In this document: piece after piece, positions 35,301 to 48,000 of the stretch | Layout of the letters: each line of letters opens with the position of its first letter | Numbering within the stretch: the stretch's first letter is position 1 | DNA from: Ulota crispa | Taxonomy: Eukaryota; Streptophyta; Bryopsida; Orthotrichales; Orthotrichaceae | Assembly (NCBI GenBank): GCA_963920765.1 | Contig: OY987250.1 | Location: forward strand, 15,802,409 to 15,866,408 | Direction: 5' to 3' | DNA length: 64,000 nt | The notes under the pieces: model-generated | Databases searched by the model: none | Told to the model about the DNA's origin: nothing | The model's input: only the letters and a program-made list of their open reading frames with translations | Position numbers and translations under genes: made by a program

Positions 35301-38300
35301 GAGAGACTAGGCAATTCTTCAAACATGTTGTAGACTAGAGATGTGTTAAAAACTATAACAGCTTGTTGGGGGCTCATCGTTCCAAATAATGAGTTTCTTA
35401 TATGTAATAGAATTATGCCATATCTTCACCTGACATCTTTTGATTGGCAAATCAAGTTTTTAAATGGTTGGATCAGTAAGTGTTATGTCAAGGATTAGAT
35501 TTGGGGGCGTTTCATAATATGTCCCAACTTTGCAAAGTTCCACCTGAATGGAAGATCCCAACATTATTTGAGATACCAACAAGGTTGGGTTGTAAATGGC
35601 AAAAAGAAACACTAAAGGGAGCCTCCAAAAGTTCCAAAAAGTGCTGCCATATAAGCAATTTTAAGTGAACTAAGAATTGGCACTTGGTGTGAATTGGAAG
35701 GTCCCAATTTTCAGCTCTTTTGAGACGTCAGTTGGACTTGGGACGTAGTGTGAATTGTTCCTAAGGATTGTGCTAAGGATTATATCAAAAAGACTAAATG
35801 AAACGTACACAATGTGTAATTGGGTTTGGAAACACTTGCAGTTTGCCACTACACTAAAAATGATATTTAGTGTTATGGTATTTATAGTGTTATTTATCCT
35901 ATCATTTGGCTCACTTTAACCCCTGAAGGCCCAAGGCCCAAGTGTCCCCTTGGGGGACAAATGGACCTCGGGCATGTACCTGTGACTAAACTAGTTTTTA
36001 TAAATTTTTTGAAACTTTTGAGGATGGTGGAGAATTCAAAGATGTACGCGCACATCTAATTTTTTCTTCATTTCAACATTTATTGAAGAAGTTATGCATG
36101 AATTTTTGAACAACAAGGCAGTGTAGGCAGTTTGGGCAGCCCAAAAAACCTTTTTAAAAATTTCATTTTTCAAAATTAAAAATCTGAAATTGATTCTTTA
36201 GATTTTTACAAATGTGGGAAGCTTTGAATCATTCAATTCTAATTTATGAGTGAGAAGTTTTGGTTTGCGGGTAGGTATGGGATTCCCAAACCTCCATTCC
36301 TTTTGCCCCTTGTAAAATTTGGTCCTTTACTTCTTTTTTTTTTTAGCTTTTTTTTTTCCAAGTTGTAGTAGACTAAGATTCCTTGGTTTTCACCATTTGG
36401 ATCAAATTTTTTCAGATTTCTCAATTTTACATAAATCCTCCAATTTTGCCTAGTGTATATGCAAATTTCATGGCCTTCCAACATTGCAAGATTTTATAAA
36501 GTATGTATCACACCTCCAATTCATTTGAAAATTCTCCCACACTTACCGAACTTGGTCTTCTATATGGGAAAAATAAATTTCAACTTTGCGTAAAGCAAAT
36601 TTTTTGATATAGAAGAGATCAAAGGCTTCTGAATTTTTTGGGCAGCAGGGAAAAAAACTTTTTTTCTAACTTCAGATGTGAATATCTCACTCATTTACAT
36701 TTAGAATGAGCTGATTTTTTTTTCCACAAGTACTTGCCATAGTCTAGGGCAAGATCCTATGGTTGGATTTTCCAAAAAAACATGTTTTCTTAACTTTCTA
36801 CTCATTCCCCCAAAAGTGATAGTTTTGAGTGAGTTTCACAGAAAAAAGGGCTTGGGCCTTTAGGGGTTAACTCGCATTCAATTGACACTTAATGTTTTTG
36901 TTGATAATTAGTGTTAATGTTGAATATTGTTTTAATGTATGCTAAACTATAGTGGTACTAATTTAGAATTTTTGGTGAAGATTTAGTTGACATGTGTTTG
37001 TGTTGACATTTAGTGTTACATTTTGGAATTTACTTTGTCAACACTTAAGTCATTATTAGTGTAGTTTGAAAATAGTATGTATTTTTACTGCTTTTTTTTC
37101 CATTTTTTCTGATTGCATCTTTTGTTTTTTTCAGGTTGCCTATACATTTGATGCCGGTCCAAATGCAGTCATGTTTGCTCGTAACAAAGAAATTGGAGCA
37201 CAGCTGCTCCAACGCCTTCTTTATCAGTTTCCTCCGGCCTCCGACGCTGATTTCTCCAGGTCAGATTCTGGGGTATTTTATTATTACTATTTTTGGTTTT
37301 TCCATTGGTTGAGCTACATACACCCTAGACTGTAGTGCCCTCCAACAAGTTCTTGAGTTTCTGAAACTCAAATAGACAGCAATCACTGTTGAATAATAGC
37401 AATTGAACATTTCAGAATCAACAAAATCCCATGAGGCCGTATGCTAGCAATCTCAAGCCACATATCTACAAATTTTATTAATGGAAAAAGTACTAGTGAG
37501 GCTATGGGTTTTTTTTTTTTATTGTTTTGACAAACTTGAAGCAGTGGTCACGTGAGTTTCAAAGGACTTGTTGGAGAGCATTGTACAAAGACAAGGAAAA
37601 AATAGATGTTAATATTAGCTCATTATTTGAATGATGACTCAACTCTTTTTTTCCCAAATTTTGGCAAAACTTGATGTTTCCTTGAGAGAAATCTAGCATT
37701 TTCATCCATTTTTCCGCCCAATTTGTTTTGGTGTTGAGGTAGCCAGTATGCCAAGTTTAACTAATTCTAAACTAAGGAGGCAACTTGGAAAAATTACAAT
37801 GATGCTTGATAAGGTCAACCTTTGTAAAAGAAATGTTTAGATATTGTCAAGGTCCCCACTTTTTTGTGTGTGTTTTGGACCCAATTAAATGGAGTGTTTG
37901 TTTATGATTAATGCTTGGATATAGTCAATGTTTTTTTCTCACTCAAGGCATTAACCTTGTCCAAGCATCACTGCATAAGGCTTGTGATGGTTAAGAAGTA
38001 TTCTAAAGTTGTGCACATCATCTTGAATTGAAAACTCTCCAACCTTGGACTCATCCCCCTTGAAATCAAAACATCTTCCCATGCAATTTATTGGGTATAT
38101 AAAAGGATAAGAAACTTCCATTCTCTCTTTGCTTGATGGCATGGTTTTTATTTCTGGACTTAAGTATTGCATTAGTGTCAAAACAACGTAAGATTTTGCC
38201 AAAAACTTGCCCAAAACATGTTTCCTTGAGTATCAATATCCATCTAGGTAAGCCTTGCTTTTTTATAAGCAACTTGTTTAATAAGTCCAACCAAGTGTAT

Positions 38301-38938
38301 AGAAAAGTTTGATTTGCTATTAATTACAAGAATTAGCATACGATCAAGTCCAAGGATTTTCTTCTTTCATTTAATTTTGGCAGTGCAGAAAGCGATCCTT
38401 GCTACAGTAACGAACTATTTACATCCATGATAATGCACGCCACATGCAAAACATGGATGAAAACTTGTCCCCTTATCAAAGATAGTGCGCATTCAACCAC
38501 AAGAGCAATATTATCTCAAGATTGCGGAATAATTTAACAAATTCATCCACCGATAAAGGCAGAATATATTTGTATACATTCTGGTATTGCTTTTCTAAGC
38601 AATTAATTGCTCAAAAAAGAAACTTTGATCAAGTTTTTAAACTTTGTTTTCAAAAGTGTATTCTAGTTTTATGGTTTTTTTATGAGTGGTATTTTGGAAA
38701 TTGCAGGTATATTATTGGAGATCAAAGTATACTTGAGTCTACTAAATTGACTTCCTTGAAAGACATTGACTCCCTTGCTGCCCCACCTGAATTAATTGGA
38801 GTTGTTAATATTCCTAGGGTACATGGCGAGATAGACTATCTTATATGCACTTCTGCAGGGAAGGGTGCTCATGTACTGAAAGGGCAGAGTAGCAGCCTCC
38901 TAGACCCTATCTCTGGCCTTCTCTTGAAAAAACAGTAG
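29377..38938 (+). CDS. MVD: Diphosphomevalonate decarboxylase (mevalonate 5-diphosphate decarboxylase), 10 exons
   Basis: Exons: 29377-29598, 30058-30256, 31314-31380, 32045-32108, 32284-32364, 33080-33166, 34158-34315, 34958-35006, 37135-37259, 38707-38938. They join in phase to 1284 nt, 427 aa; plant homologues are slightly over 400 aa. The enzyme performs the ATP-dependent decarboxylation of mevalonate diphosphate to isopentenyl diphosphate, the last step of the cytosolic/peroxisomal mevalonate pathway. Signatures: [11 protein letters not shown] (21-31), GHMP ATP-binding loop [12 protein letters not shown] (125-136), GSGSACRS (165-172) with the presumed active-site Arg171, [18 protein letters not shown] in exon 7, and DAGPNA with the presumed catalytic Asp315. 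Residue 164, just before GSGSACRS, is Leu; this position is variable in the family. Intron 7 has a GC donor (AG/GCAAAC). There is no transit peptide. Introns 1, 2, 3 and 8 contain minisatellite or transposon sequence, and a fold-back repeat starts about 15 nt after the stop, so it probably lies in the 3' UTR. Confidence 0.95.
29626..29646 (+). repeat. 21-nt C homopolymer in MVD intron 1
   Basis: An unbroken run of C lies 27 nt after the exon 1 donor. Its length is prone to assembly or read error. Confidence 0.9.
29680..30040 (+). repeat. Minisatellite in MVD intron 1, unit about 36 bp
   Basis: Units of the form CTCTGTTTTCTGAGAACTTT plus GCTGTGTGTATAAATA recur about eight times with substitutions, filling most of intron 1 up to the exon 2 acceptor at 30057. 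Confidence 0.82.
30648..30841. mobile_element. Short CACTAAATAGTGCATT family member in MVD intron 2
   Basis: TA/CCAAATATTGCATTTAGG at left and AATATATTCAGTG/TA at right, with the family body (AAACATGTGAAATCCTAG, CTCCAAGTGGCCAAG, GTAAGGCAACC). Confidence 0.62.
30862..31090. repeat. Diverged tandem duplication of about 113 bp in MVD intron 2
   Basis: The two halves share, in order, GATAT-TTAG-AAGCT, CAATGGATCA, GTGGTGAC, GCATTACCT and GTCCAAATC-TAGTTTGTG, with about one difference in six bases. Confidence 0.75.
31573..31901. mobile_element. GGGAAAATTTCATG fold-back MITE in MVD intron 3
   Basis: Flanks TAGTTTTTA (31564-31572) and TAGTTTGTA (31902-31910) match at 8 of 9 positions, which supports a 9-bp duplication. 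The arms pair around a short loop. Confidence 0.78.
35852..37061. mobile_element. TA-flanked element in MVD intron 8, split by a nested TTAA element
   Basis: TA/CACTAAAAATGATATTTAG pairs with ACTTAAGTCATTATTAGTG/TA. Removing the nested 955-bp element leaves roughly 255 bp. The TA flanks suggest mariner-like ancestry. Confidence 0.65.
35916..36870. mobile_element. TTAA-flanked element, 955 bp, nested in MVD intron 8
   Basis: TTAA (35916-35919) then CCCCTGAAGGCCCAAGGCCC; right end GGGCTTGGGCCTTTAGGGG then TTAA (36867-36870). It is a close relative of 19857-20794 in the opposite orientation. Confidence 0.86.
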
Positions 38939-38949
38939 TAGTTATAATT

Positions 38950-39450
38950 ATAGAAAATTTGATAAAGACCCTTGCATTTTGCAATATTTTGATGGATACC
39001 TCTTGATTCTTTGGAAATTGCATTTGCAATATTTTGATGGATACCTCTTTGATTTTTTGGAAAAATTGCAAGAATGCCCTTGAGAAAGTTGTTGGGGTTG
39101 CAAAGAGCTCAAGGAATGACTAGGTTGTCACATGTTTGACCATAGTGTTGTCAAGTTCTTTTTGTTTGTCATTTGACAGTGTAAGCATGTGCTCATTATG
39201 TTGTCAAAGTTGCATTCCATGCGCATGTAGGCATTAAGCTTTGCTTGTTATGTGAAAAGTATTGAAGCTTGGGTAGCTATTGCAATTGCACCACATTGCG
39301 ACACGTGCATGCTAGCAACTTGTTTTGTAACGAATGAAAGCATATTATTAACAATTATCCTCTTTCTGGGATTCTTTCAGGGGTATTCCTACAATTTCCC
39401 AAAAATCAGGGGTATCCATCAAAATATTGCAACATACAAGTTCATTCTTC
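38950..39450. mobile_element. Fold-back element immediately 3' of MVD
   Basis: TTTGCAATATTTTGATGGATACC (left, spelled in part) pairs with GGTATCCATCAAAATATTGC at right. The left boundary lies about 15 nt past the MVD stop. It resembles the GGGAAAATTTCATG family in layout but not in detail. Confidence 0.5.
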
Positions 39451-42406
39451 AAAATATCCTTGATAATAATCAATGTCCCAATAAGTTATTACTTTAGTTT
39501 ATCTGTGGTGGTTTATCTTATTTTTAGTGATCTATCTTTATTTGTTCATATAGTGATTGAAGTTTCAAGCTAGAGGTCAAAGTAGATTTGGTAGAGTGAT
39601 GACAGATTTTAATGCTGGAACTAGCCATAGTGATTAGCGTTTTCTAACTTTGGAAAATTCAAATCTCCCATATTTTCATGCTTTCTTGCAAGAAAGTTAT
39701 TGGAATATTATTTTCAATTTTCAATTTTTTAATTTTTTGGCACAATTCCATACTTGGTTCCATAATTCTTTGATTTTCAATTTATGTTGTTTTCTAGCAA
39801 ACTTCTACATTAGAAAAATAAAAAATTGCCAATAATTGTGGCCAGTTCGGGACCATTGTAGAGGTTGGCCCTTAGAGCATCATCAACCCAAAGATAAGGT
39901 TTTAGATCAAGAATTGGCTGCTTTTGTACTGCTTTTGGTTCATAAAATTTGCAATCCCGTTCACAAGCCAAATCTTCTCACTCTTGTTGCCAAATATAGG
40001 CATTGAGGAAAGTTAGTTGCCAACTCTTTCAAGATGTCATGGAGAAGTTGCAAGCTATTGCAAGCAACTTTGCGTTCAAGCATGTGTTATAAAGGAAGAC
40101 CAAGGGCATTTGAAAATGAACAAATTTACATTGGAAGGACATTGTTTTGACGGGACTTGTCCTAATTATGTATTGCCGTGATTGTGTTGAAGCCCTAGAA
40201 GTACCTCATTTTCCCATACAACTAGCCTCCAACAACATAAATAAAGTAATAGTTCCATCCACCATCCATTGATTGATTGTGCTCTTTAGTTGCACTATGT
40301 AAAAGAAAGATATAATGGACCAACTCAAAATATAAACTTACTTTTTACTTTTACAAATCTACTTTTACTTTTGAAGACCTAATTTTACTTTCGGAAACCT
40401 ATTTTTACTTTTTAAATGCTGTTTTTAGAACTTGTTTCGCCCCAATCCTATAAAAGAGATGAAGGCTCGCCCGGCTCATAATAAAACGTGATATGACTAG
40501 GGAAACATTTGTACAATCAAAACCCTAACCCCGTAAGTTATATAGATCTTAGCCCGATCAGCTCTTCCAACATTCCATCAACACTAGATTTCTCACTTGT
40601 TGTCGAAAGAGAAGAAAAGTAAGTTAAAGAGAAAAAGAAGAGAAAAGTAAAGAAAATATTTTAAAGTATTGACAACAATGACATGCATTGTTTTTGAAAG
40701 GATGACTAACTTATACAATTGATCTGTCACTACAAACTACTAACTTACTCCTTGTCTTGCTTAGTTGTAGTAGCAGAGGAGGATACTGGATTGCTTTGAA
40801 ATAGCACACCACTTAACTTAAGCGTGATTGAAGCACACGGAATCAGTTTCAAACAACTTTGTCCAAAAATTAAAAGCATTTGCCTACGTGTTAGTGGTGT
40901 TTCTTGAAGCTGCTAAGGTTGCTGCTAGGTATTAAGGTAGTGACATCCCTCTCCATGAATGTCCCCATCAGTGTTACCTGATTAACAAATTCAAAAAAAT
41001 TAATTATGGGTGACAAAATGATGCTTTTGAGTGTCCTATCTCAATAATTAAGAACTCCTCAAGTTAATATTATAATCCTATGAGCACACTAAAGTCTTCA
41101 CTAAGTGTCTTTTTTAGCATCTCCTACACACAACAACTACATATTTTTAGTGACTTTGGACTTTGAAAAATCTTTTTTGAAGATGCTTGCAATTGAAACT
41201 TTGACATTATTGCCAATATTTTTTTATTTCTACTTCTTTACTTAACAATATTTTTTTCAAAATTCATCAATTGATTTTTCCTACTCCAAAAGCTTTAGTT
41301 TCATGCTTGTGGGTGTTGCTTGCTACCTTAATAGGCTTACTTTTCTCTCTTTCTGGACGTTTTGAAGGCTAGAACTTTAAATTGCTTCACAATTTAAGTC
41401 TGCGGTTTTCTCTGTGGAGATTTTTCATCATGAAGCGGTGGTGGATTCGACCTCGGCCCTTGGATATCTACAAGAAGCTGCCACTTGTCACGCATTGGCA
41501 AGATCTTGATAATGGAGATGAATTTTTTCTCAACAAGGACCTTTGTGTGCAGGTTAAATTTTTTAGTGCAATGTTTTGTTTTGCTTTTAGGGTTGAATTT
41601 TGCAAAAATATCAAAAATGCTCCCTAGTTCTTTCAAAATATCAAATATACCTCTATATTATCAAGAAACACCCTTGCTTTTGTGTAAGAATATCACTTGT
41701 ACCCCTAGTTATCTTAATCAAAACATCTAATACCCTTAGTTTTCTTGTGCCTCTTCACGAAAAAATTTGTTAGTTATATTTGCACCAAAGACAATAGTAA
41801 AGAAAAACATGTTGTTTAGTCAATGCAATTGGCTTTGGTCACAATATACTTAACTGCTAAAAACCCTATATAAAGTTTGGAAACTTGCTTCCAAGATTTG
41901 ACTTACATTAAACTTGCATCTAGTTTTTGTAATTTCCATTTGTCATCTATTTGCAAAAACTTGCACTAAAGAGGTACAAGAAAACTAAGGGTTTTAGATG
42001 TTTTCAAAGGTATCTAAACGTATAACCAATATTAATTGATACTTCCTACACAAAACCAGAAGTATTTTTGATATTTTGTAAGAACTGAGGAGTATTTTGA
42101 TATTTTCCCTTAGCTCTTTTGGAATTCTTTGAAATTGTTTGAGGATGTATGATGTTTGTATGTGCTTGTGTTTTGGTTAATTTTGTGGGGGCAAGGATGA
42201 GCATTGCTACGTTTGTGCCTTGTATGATTTCTAAGTAGTGGATGTGTTTTGTGAGATAAGGTGTTAGATACTCTTGTGAAGAAAGTTGTAGCACCTTCGG
42301 ATATTCCTACTCCGGGGTTTGTGTTAGTAGACACTTATGAAAAGAACTACATTTGCACGTTTGTGCAGCCGGAGTCTTACATTCGAGCGCGACCAAGTAA
42401 GTACAT
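39451..42406. other. No gene seen
   Basis: AT-rich spacer. The pair of overlapping frames at 41382-41636 on both strands has slightly higher GC but no recognisable protein. No paired inverted ends were found. Confidence 0.45.
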
Positions 42407-42556
42407 CACTACAAGGGAACACTATCAATTTAGTCATTTTTTGGTCAATTAGGTCATGTCAATGAGGACATTTTTGTCAGTTAGGACATTTGTATGTCAA
42501 TTTGGACACATTTAGTCAATTAGGACGTGTCAAAGTGGACAATGTTCCTTGTAATA
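42407..42556. mobile_element. CACTA-type MITE, right end degraded
   Basis: It begins CACTACAAGGGAACA and ends with GTTCCTTGTAATA. The interior AATTAGGACATGTCAA-like repeats match the 16658-16808 copy. Confidence 0.65.
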
Positions 42557-42592
42557 TGGGTTACCTAATCTTTGGTGGAAGCTTGATGGATA

Positions 42593-43344
42593 CCAAATAG
42601 TGCATTTAGGTTGCCCCCATACTAATTTCTTGACATTCTATAATATTAAAAATATTTACTACAATTGCAATAACTTTCATCCATAAGCACTCCAAGAATT
42701 TTTTTATAAAGAGTCTAGTAAAAACAACAAAGTTGTGGAAAAATAAGGGGAAATTACAAATAGGGGCATGAAAAAGGAATTTTTTTACAGATAGGGGCAC
42801 ATTGTCAAAATAATTACAAATACAAGGCACAGTTTGAAAATAATTTGTAAATTTTTGTAAATTTTTTGGTTTGTAAATTAGTTGATATAGGTACATCACA
42901 TCAAATGCTAGTTAACATTCAAAAAAATTAAAGGCTTTTCCAAATCAACTCTAAATATATAAAAAATTAGTAAAGTGGATGGCAACTTTTAGAGAGACTT
43001 CTATAATTTTTTGGAAGTTAGCTACCATTTAATGTGATGTATCTTAATCAACCAATGTCCAAGTCAAAAAAAATCACAAAAATTTAGAAATTATTTTGAA
43101 ATTGTGCCCCTATTTGTAATTATTTTGAAACTATGTCCCTATTTGTAATATATTTTAAATTTTCATGCCCATATTTGCAATTTCCCCAAAAAACAAAGTA
43201 ACAACTTCCAAGTTGTAAAATATATGAAATTCAAGGTATTTAAAGACTTGCATGCACCTCCAAGTGGTTAAGTATGAGTCATGAGATGACTTTCTAGGGT
43301 AAGGCAACCTAATTTTCAAAACAACATAAATGCACTATTTAGTG
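42593..43344. mobile_element. TA-flanked CACTAAATAGTGCATT element containing a nested fold-back
   Basis: TA/CCAAATAGTGCATTTAGG at left, ATGCACTATTTAGTG/TA at right. The 42747-43187 element interrupts it between AAAATAA and AAAAAACAA. Confidence 0.7.
42747..43187. mobile_element. Fold-back MITE (GGGGAAATTACAAATA ends), 441 bp
   Basis: GGGGAAATTACAAATAGGGG at left pairs with CCCATATTTGCAATTTCCCC at right. The flanks GAAAAATAA and AAAAAACAA are a possible weak 9-bp duplication. It is nested in the 42593-43344 element. Confidence 0.7.
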
Positions 43345-43437
43345 TAGGGTTTCTACTTACATTTTTAATAACATTGATATTCATTTTTGAGTAGGTTTCT
43401 TTATATAAAAAGACACATGGACTTTAAAACACAAAGT

Positions 43438-43600
43438 TCTAACCCCTAAAAGTCCATTATCCCTATGGAAGGCAAAATGGATTTTAAATAGGCTTGTTCT
43501 AGTGTCTTTTTTTTTTATCATTTTTTAAACTTTTTTCTTCCAAAGTAGAGCTGTTAGGGATGCATGTGGGTATAATTTTTTATTGAAATCAAACTTATAG
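43438..43600. repeat. Solo end of a TTAA-type element
   Basis: TAACCCCTAAAAGTCCATTA and following ATCCCTATGGAAGG resemble the left end at 14538. No partner right end was found, so it is truncated. Confidence 0.5.
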
Positions 43601-44061
43601 TTCAACAAGTTATTGATGTTTTATGGGTTTTTTTTTGTTCAAGGGGCAAATCAAGCATGGATATTCCATTTCCCATGGGTTTCTCCCATAGGCAACCAAA
43701 GTGGGTGTTTTGCCATGAGAAACAGCAATTGATACCTTGGACTTCTTCCATTCGGAAGGTGTTGGCGTGAGTGGGTAGATGGCAAGCTTGCTAGGAGTCC
43801 ACTTGTTCCTCTCAACCTAGTTGAGGTTGAAACCATCTTTCTTGTTCACAAACTAATTAATAGATTCTAGAAAACTAGAGAGTGCAAGAATTGCAATACC
43901 ATTTTGTATTACTAGTAGGATGAGTTGTGGAGGCCCCCCTGTGTTTGACCCATGAAACCCATTTGAAGAACTTACAAGTACCCTCACTTGACTTCCAATT
44001 AATCTATAACTTTAATAGTCAAATTTCAATCCACATAGTCCTCAAGCCCCATAATGTCATA

Positions 44062-44300
44062 TTAGGTAAATTGGGAAAAAAAGAACATTCTAGGACTTTC
44101 ATGATTTCTGTTATTATATAAAATTTAGCATATTACAAAAAAAATACATGCAATTTCTTCTACAATATTGAAATCTTTGTGATTGCCTACAAGAATTTCA
44201 AATAACTTTAAACTTTGAGCTATAGCTAAGCCTACATTTATTACATGTAAGATTAAGATGGAGTACAAAATGGTACGTCTGTTTTTCCCAATTTACCCAA
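44062..44300. mobile_element. TTCGTTAATTTGGGAAAA family MITE, diverged
   Basis: TA/TTAGGTAAATTGGGAAAA pairs with TTTTCCCAATTTACCCAA/TA. Confidence 0.68.
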
Positions 44301-44899
44301 TATAGTGTTCCATGTACCATGTAGTACTCTTTAATAACAGAGTTTCTTTTGTTATGATTTATGGACTATAAATTTAAAAAACTTGAATTCAATCTCATCT
44401 TGCTAAATTGTTTTTTTTTTTTGATGTACGTCAAGGTCATGGCATGGAATGTACCACATACCGGCCACCTTACTCAGTGTTGTTGCAAATATTAATATAT
44501 TGGGCGTAGATGCGATGCAACCCTACATCTTGAACTTGGCAAGAGATGGAAAGTAATCAATCTTCTGTGTTTTGCACAAATTCATATAGATTTTTGGTAA
44601 TCACATATTGAAATTGTGTAATGTCCACTTGTATTAACTGTTAGAACCATGTGACAATCTTGCCTTGGGAAAGCAAAAAAAATCTTTGACATATTATGTA
44701 TGGTGTGACATCTTCTGTAGATATGATCATTTTATTAGTTCATTACATGTTTAATGCTTTAATAGCATTAACTCTTTTATTGATGCAATTTGTATGTGAA
44801 AAAGAAAAAGAAAAAACACAAATCTTTCAATGTACCCTACCAAGTTCATTTTCTCAAATTTTAGGTGAGTATCCATTCATGCATAAGTCCTTGGGCTCA

Positions 44900-45036
44900 C
44901 ACTAGAAGAAATCTTGTCCTAAATGATTGGTCCAAGATAACTGCAAATGTCCTAAACAACTGTAATTGAGTCATTGTCGTTTAGGACATTTGAGTTGTCG
45001 TGAACCAGTCGTTTAGGACAATTTTTTCTTCTAGTG
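44900..45036. mobile_element. CACTA-type fold-back MITE, TCA duplication
   Basis: It begins CACTAGAAGAAA and ends TTTCTTCTAGTG, with TCA on both sides (44897-44899, 45037-45039). The interior pairs as TGTCCTAAA against TTTAGGACA. Confidence 0.82.
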
Positions 45037-45039
45037 TCA

Positions 45040-48000
45040 TGGCTATGCACTTTCTTCTTGATTTTTGTTGGTCTTATGTAGAAAGTTTGAGTAATGGAGT
45101 TTAGTATTGAAATAATATTGAATCAACAAATTTGAATCCAATCAAAGTTTAGGTTTGAACTCCATCACAAATTAGTGAAGAACCAAGATATTTTAAACAT
45201 CACTTTATGCAATATTAAATTTCTTTTGAAATAATTCAAATTTTCAGCTACTATTGAATAGTGTTTTTTAATATAATTTAAAATGTTAATTCCCATGTAG
45301 TCTAATTTCAATATTAACCTATAATGTTATACACAAATGCTAGTATGTACTTTTCCCAAGAATCTTGTAACAACTTCTTAGGCCTTCCACCAACTCTAGT
45401 TGTGAGCTCTAACTACTATCAAATCAAATAAATACTCCATAGTTATTTGTATCTTAGAAAGGAAACAATGAGAAATTCTATCATTTCTCAAAATCAACAA
45501 TCAAAACACTCTTTGGACTATTATAAATCATAATGTCTTCATCATTCAAATTGGTATGCATACAAAAAAATTGGTAGTAGCTACATTAGATGCAAACATA
45601 AGCCTCATATCAAATTCCAAAGGCAATAAAAAATAAACTAACTTCTCAAAGCATGAGTATAAAAGAAGTTGGGTGCATGCACTACATGCTACAAACCATA
45701 CAAAACTAATAGTACTAGATGCCTTTACTAAGTACTTGATACAACCAAAGTAAGTACATGTGATAAGTGTTTTTGATGCTTTGATTTCTTCTTCTACTTT
45801 ATAAATGAATGGATGTTCTTCAAGGCTAGCTTTCTTGTAACTTTTAGTACTCGATATCTTGAAATTTGATAATTGTTTTGTCAGGTTCTATATTAGAGAA
45901 TTATCTATTAGCTGAAGAAATGTCTAAAATTGCAATTAAGAGGTATATGGTGTTTTGAAATGTGTACTTATATATGCTCAATTTTAAACCCATAATGAAA
46001 CGTTTTATATGCAAAAATTAATATTATATAACTCTTCATTGTCTACCTTATTTGAATCTAGAAAAAAAATTAGATACTTTGATGGTTTAACATAGTTTGG
46101 AGAGAGTCAAGAAAACATTGTATGGAAAGTATTTATCTTTTGTACATGTTATTACATATTTTTCAAATCTAGTATTTTATGAACTTTTCCATTTGTATAA
46201 ATTTTGATAATGATTTGTTTCAAAAACACAAAGTCTCTTCTATGTCAGTAAGGGCCATAAGACAAAATGTAACTTATGATGTGTTTAATTAATTATGGTT
46301 TATCCAAAATTTCAAAATTTTAATTTAGAAATAGATTTGACTATGTTGGTTTGCAAAACATTGCAAAACACATACAAGAAAATAAGAGATATATGCTAAA
46401 CATGAACATAAATAGTCCATTAAAAGACCAAAATTGCATGAATAGTTCATAATTAATTAAAGATGTTGTACTTAAAACTACCCCAAACAAAACTCAAACC
46501 AAAATGCATTCAACAACCAATTTCCTTGGAGCGCCTTCCTAATGAAAAAGACTCCAATCTCATCCATTGATATAATGTCAAAATCTGAAATTTACCCAAA
46601 CACCATTGGTTAAGCAAATTACCATTCATGGACAATTATAAAAGCACCTCAATTGTCTCTCATTTCAGACTACTTGCCTAACCTTTTTACCTTTCATTCT
46701 TGTGTTTGATGATATTAAATGTAACTTCCATAAAAAATATGTGCTCTAAAAAAAAGTGGTTTCCAAAGTGTAACAACCAACAACCTTAGTTTTAGTCCAC
46801 CAGCACAAATGCAAAATGCACTTCACTAGCTTTTGTATAAGAGTTTAACAAACAATATCTCAGTACAATGAGTTTACATTATTTTAAAATCCATGTGTTT
46901 GTCATTCGCATAGTGCTATTTTATTATTTTATTTTAGTGATAATACAAATTGTAAAGTTCTAGATGGTAGCACAAGCCACAAAATTAAAATATGAAAGTT
47001 ATTGGAGCTTCTCTAATTACATCTCACAATTTGACTTTGCAAGTCCTCACTCATTGCCATTTTTCCAAAAATATGGGTTGTAAAGAACAAAAAAAGACAA
47101 AAGAAAACAATAAGATGGAATATTTCAAGCATACAAATTGTTGGAATTTTACTCCTAAGTTTAGCCTTCATTTTTGGAGCACACAACTCTTAAGCAGAGT
47201 CCCACTTTGTTGGCACCAAACCTTCCAAATAGTATAGCCTAGTAGGCAATTTTGAGTGAATAAAGACTTGCAATATATTGTGTACTTGTAAGAACATGCT
47301 ACGCAATCTTTTCCCAATGGTCGTCTGAAAGTTAAAATCTAAGGCCTCAAAAATAGAGTTGATTGATAGGACCAAGGGACTTTCAATAGTATCTTGCCTT
47401 TCTAGTGATAGCTCAACCTTGGTCAAATGTTGTAGATGAAGATGTTGTCTTTTGATTAAAATAAGGTGATAAAATTGAGCTTGAGCTATGTTTGTAAGCT
47501 TGTGACTACTTGTGGCAATATGCACAAGCATATGGAGCACAAGACAAAAAAAAAAAAGCTTGGTCAACAATTGAAATCCAAATCTTGCTAAAAAAATCTA
47601 GAATATATTTGAAACAACGTGAGTTTGTAGGAATTGCAAATCTAGCTTTCATAGTGGCCAAAGGACCCTCTCAAATTAGGCCCCTAGACAATACCATTTG
47701 TTTTGAGGAATACAAGGAATTGGTTTATTTGTGCAAAAGAGGCTAGATTACTAAATTGGCAACTCCAATGACAATACAAAAGAAAATACATCATGTTCTA
47801 AGTCCCAATTTTCAATTAATTTTCCACCAATCAAATTCCAAGATTTCAAAGTGAAGTGGACTGATGTAGGCATTATTTTTTTGAGAGACAAATTCTAGTT
47901 AAATAGCCCTTCAAAAAGGGATTTTCAAAAAAGGGAAGATTTCAAAGAGAATTGGGATGTGGACACTTTTTTTTTTATAAGCAAGTTGTAGCTAAATAGC

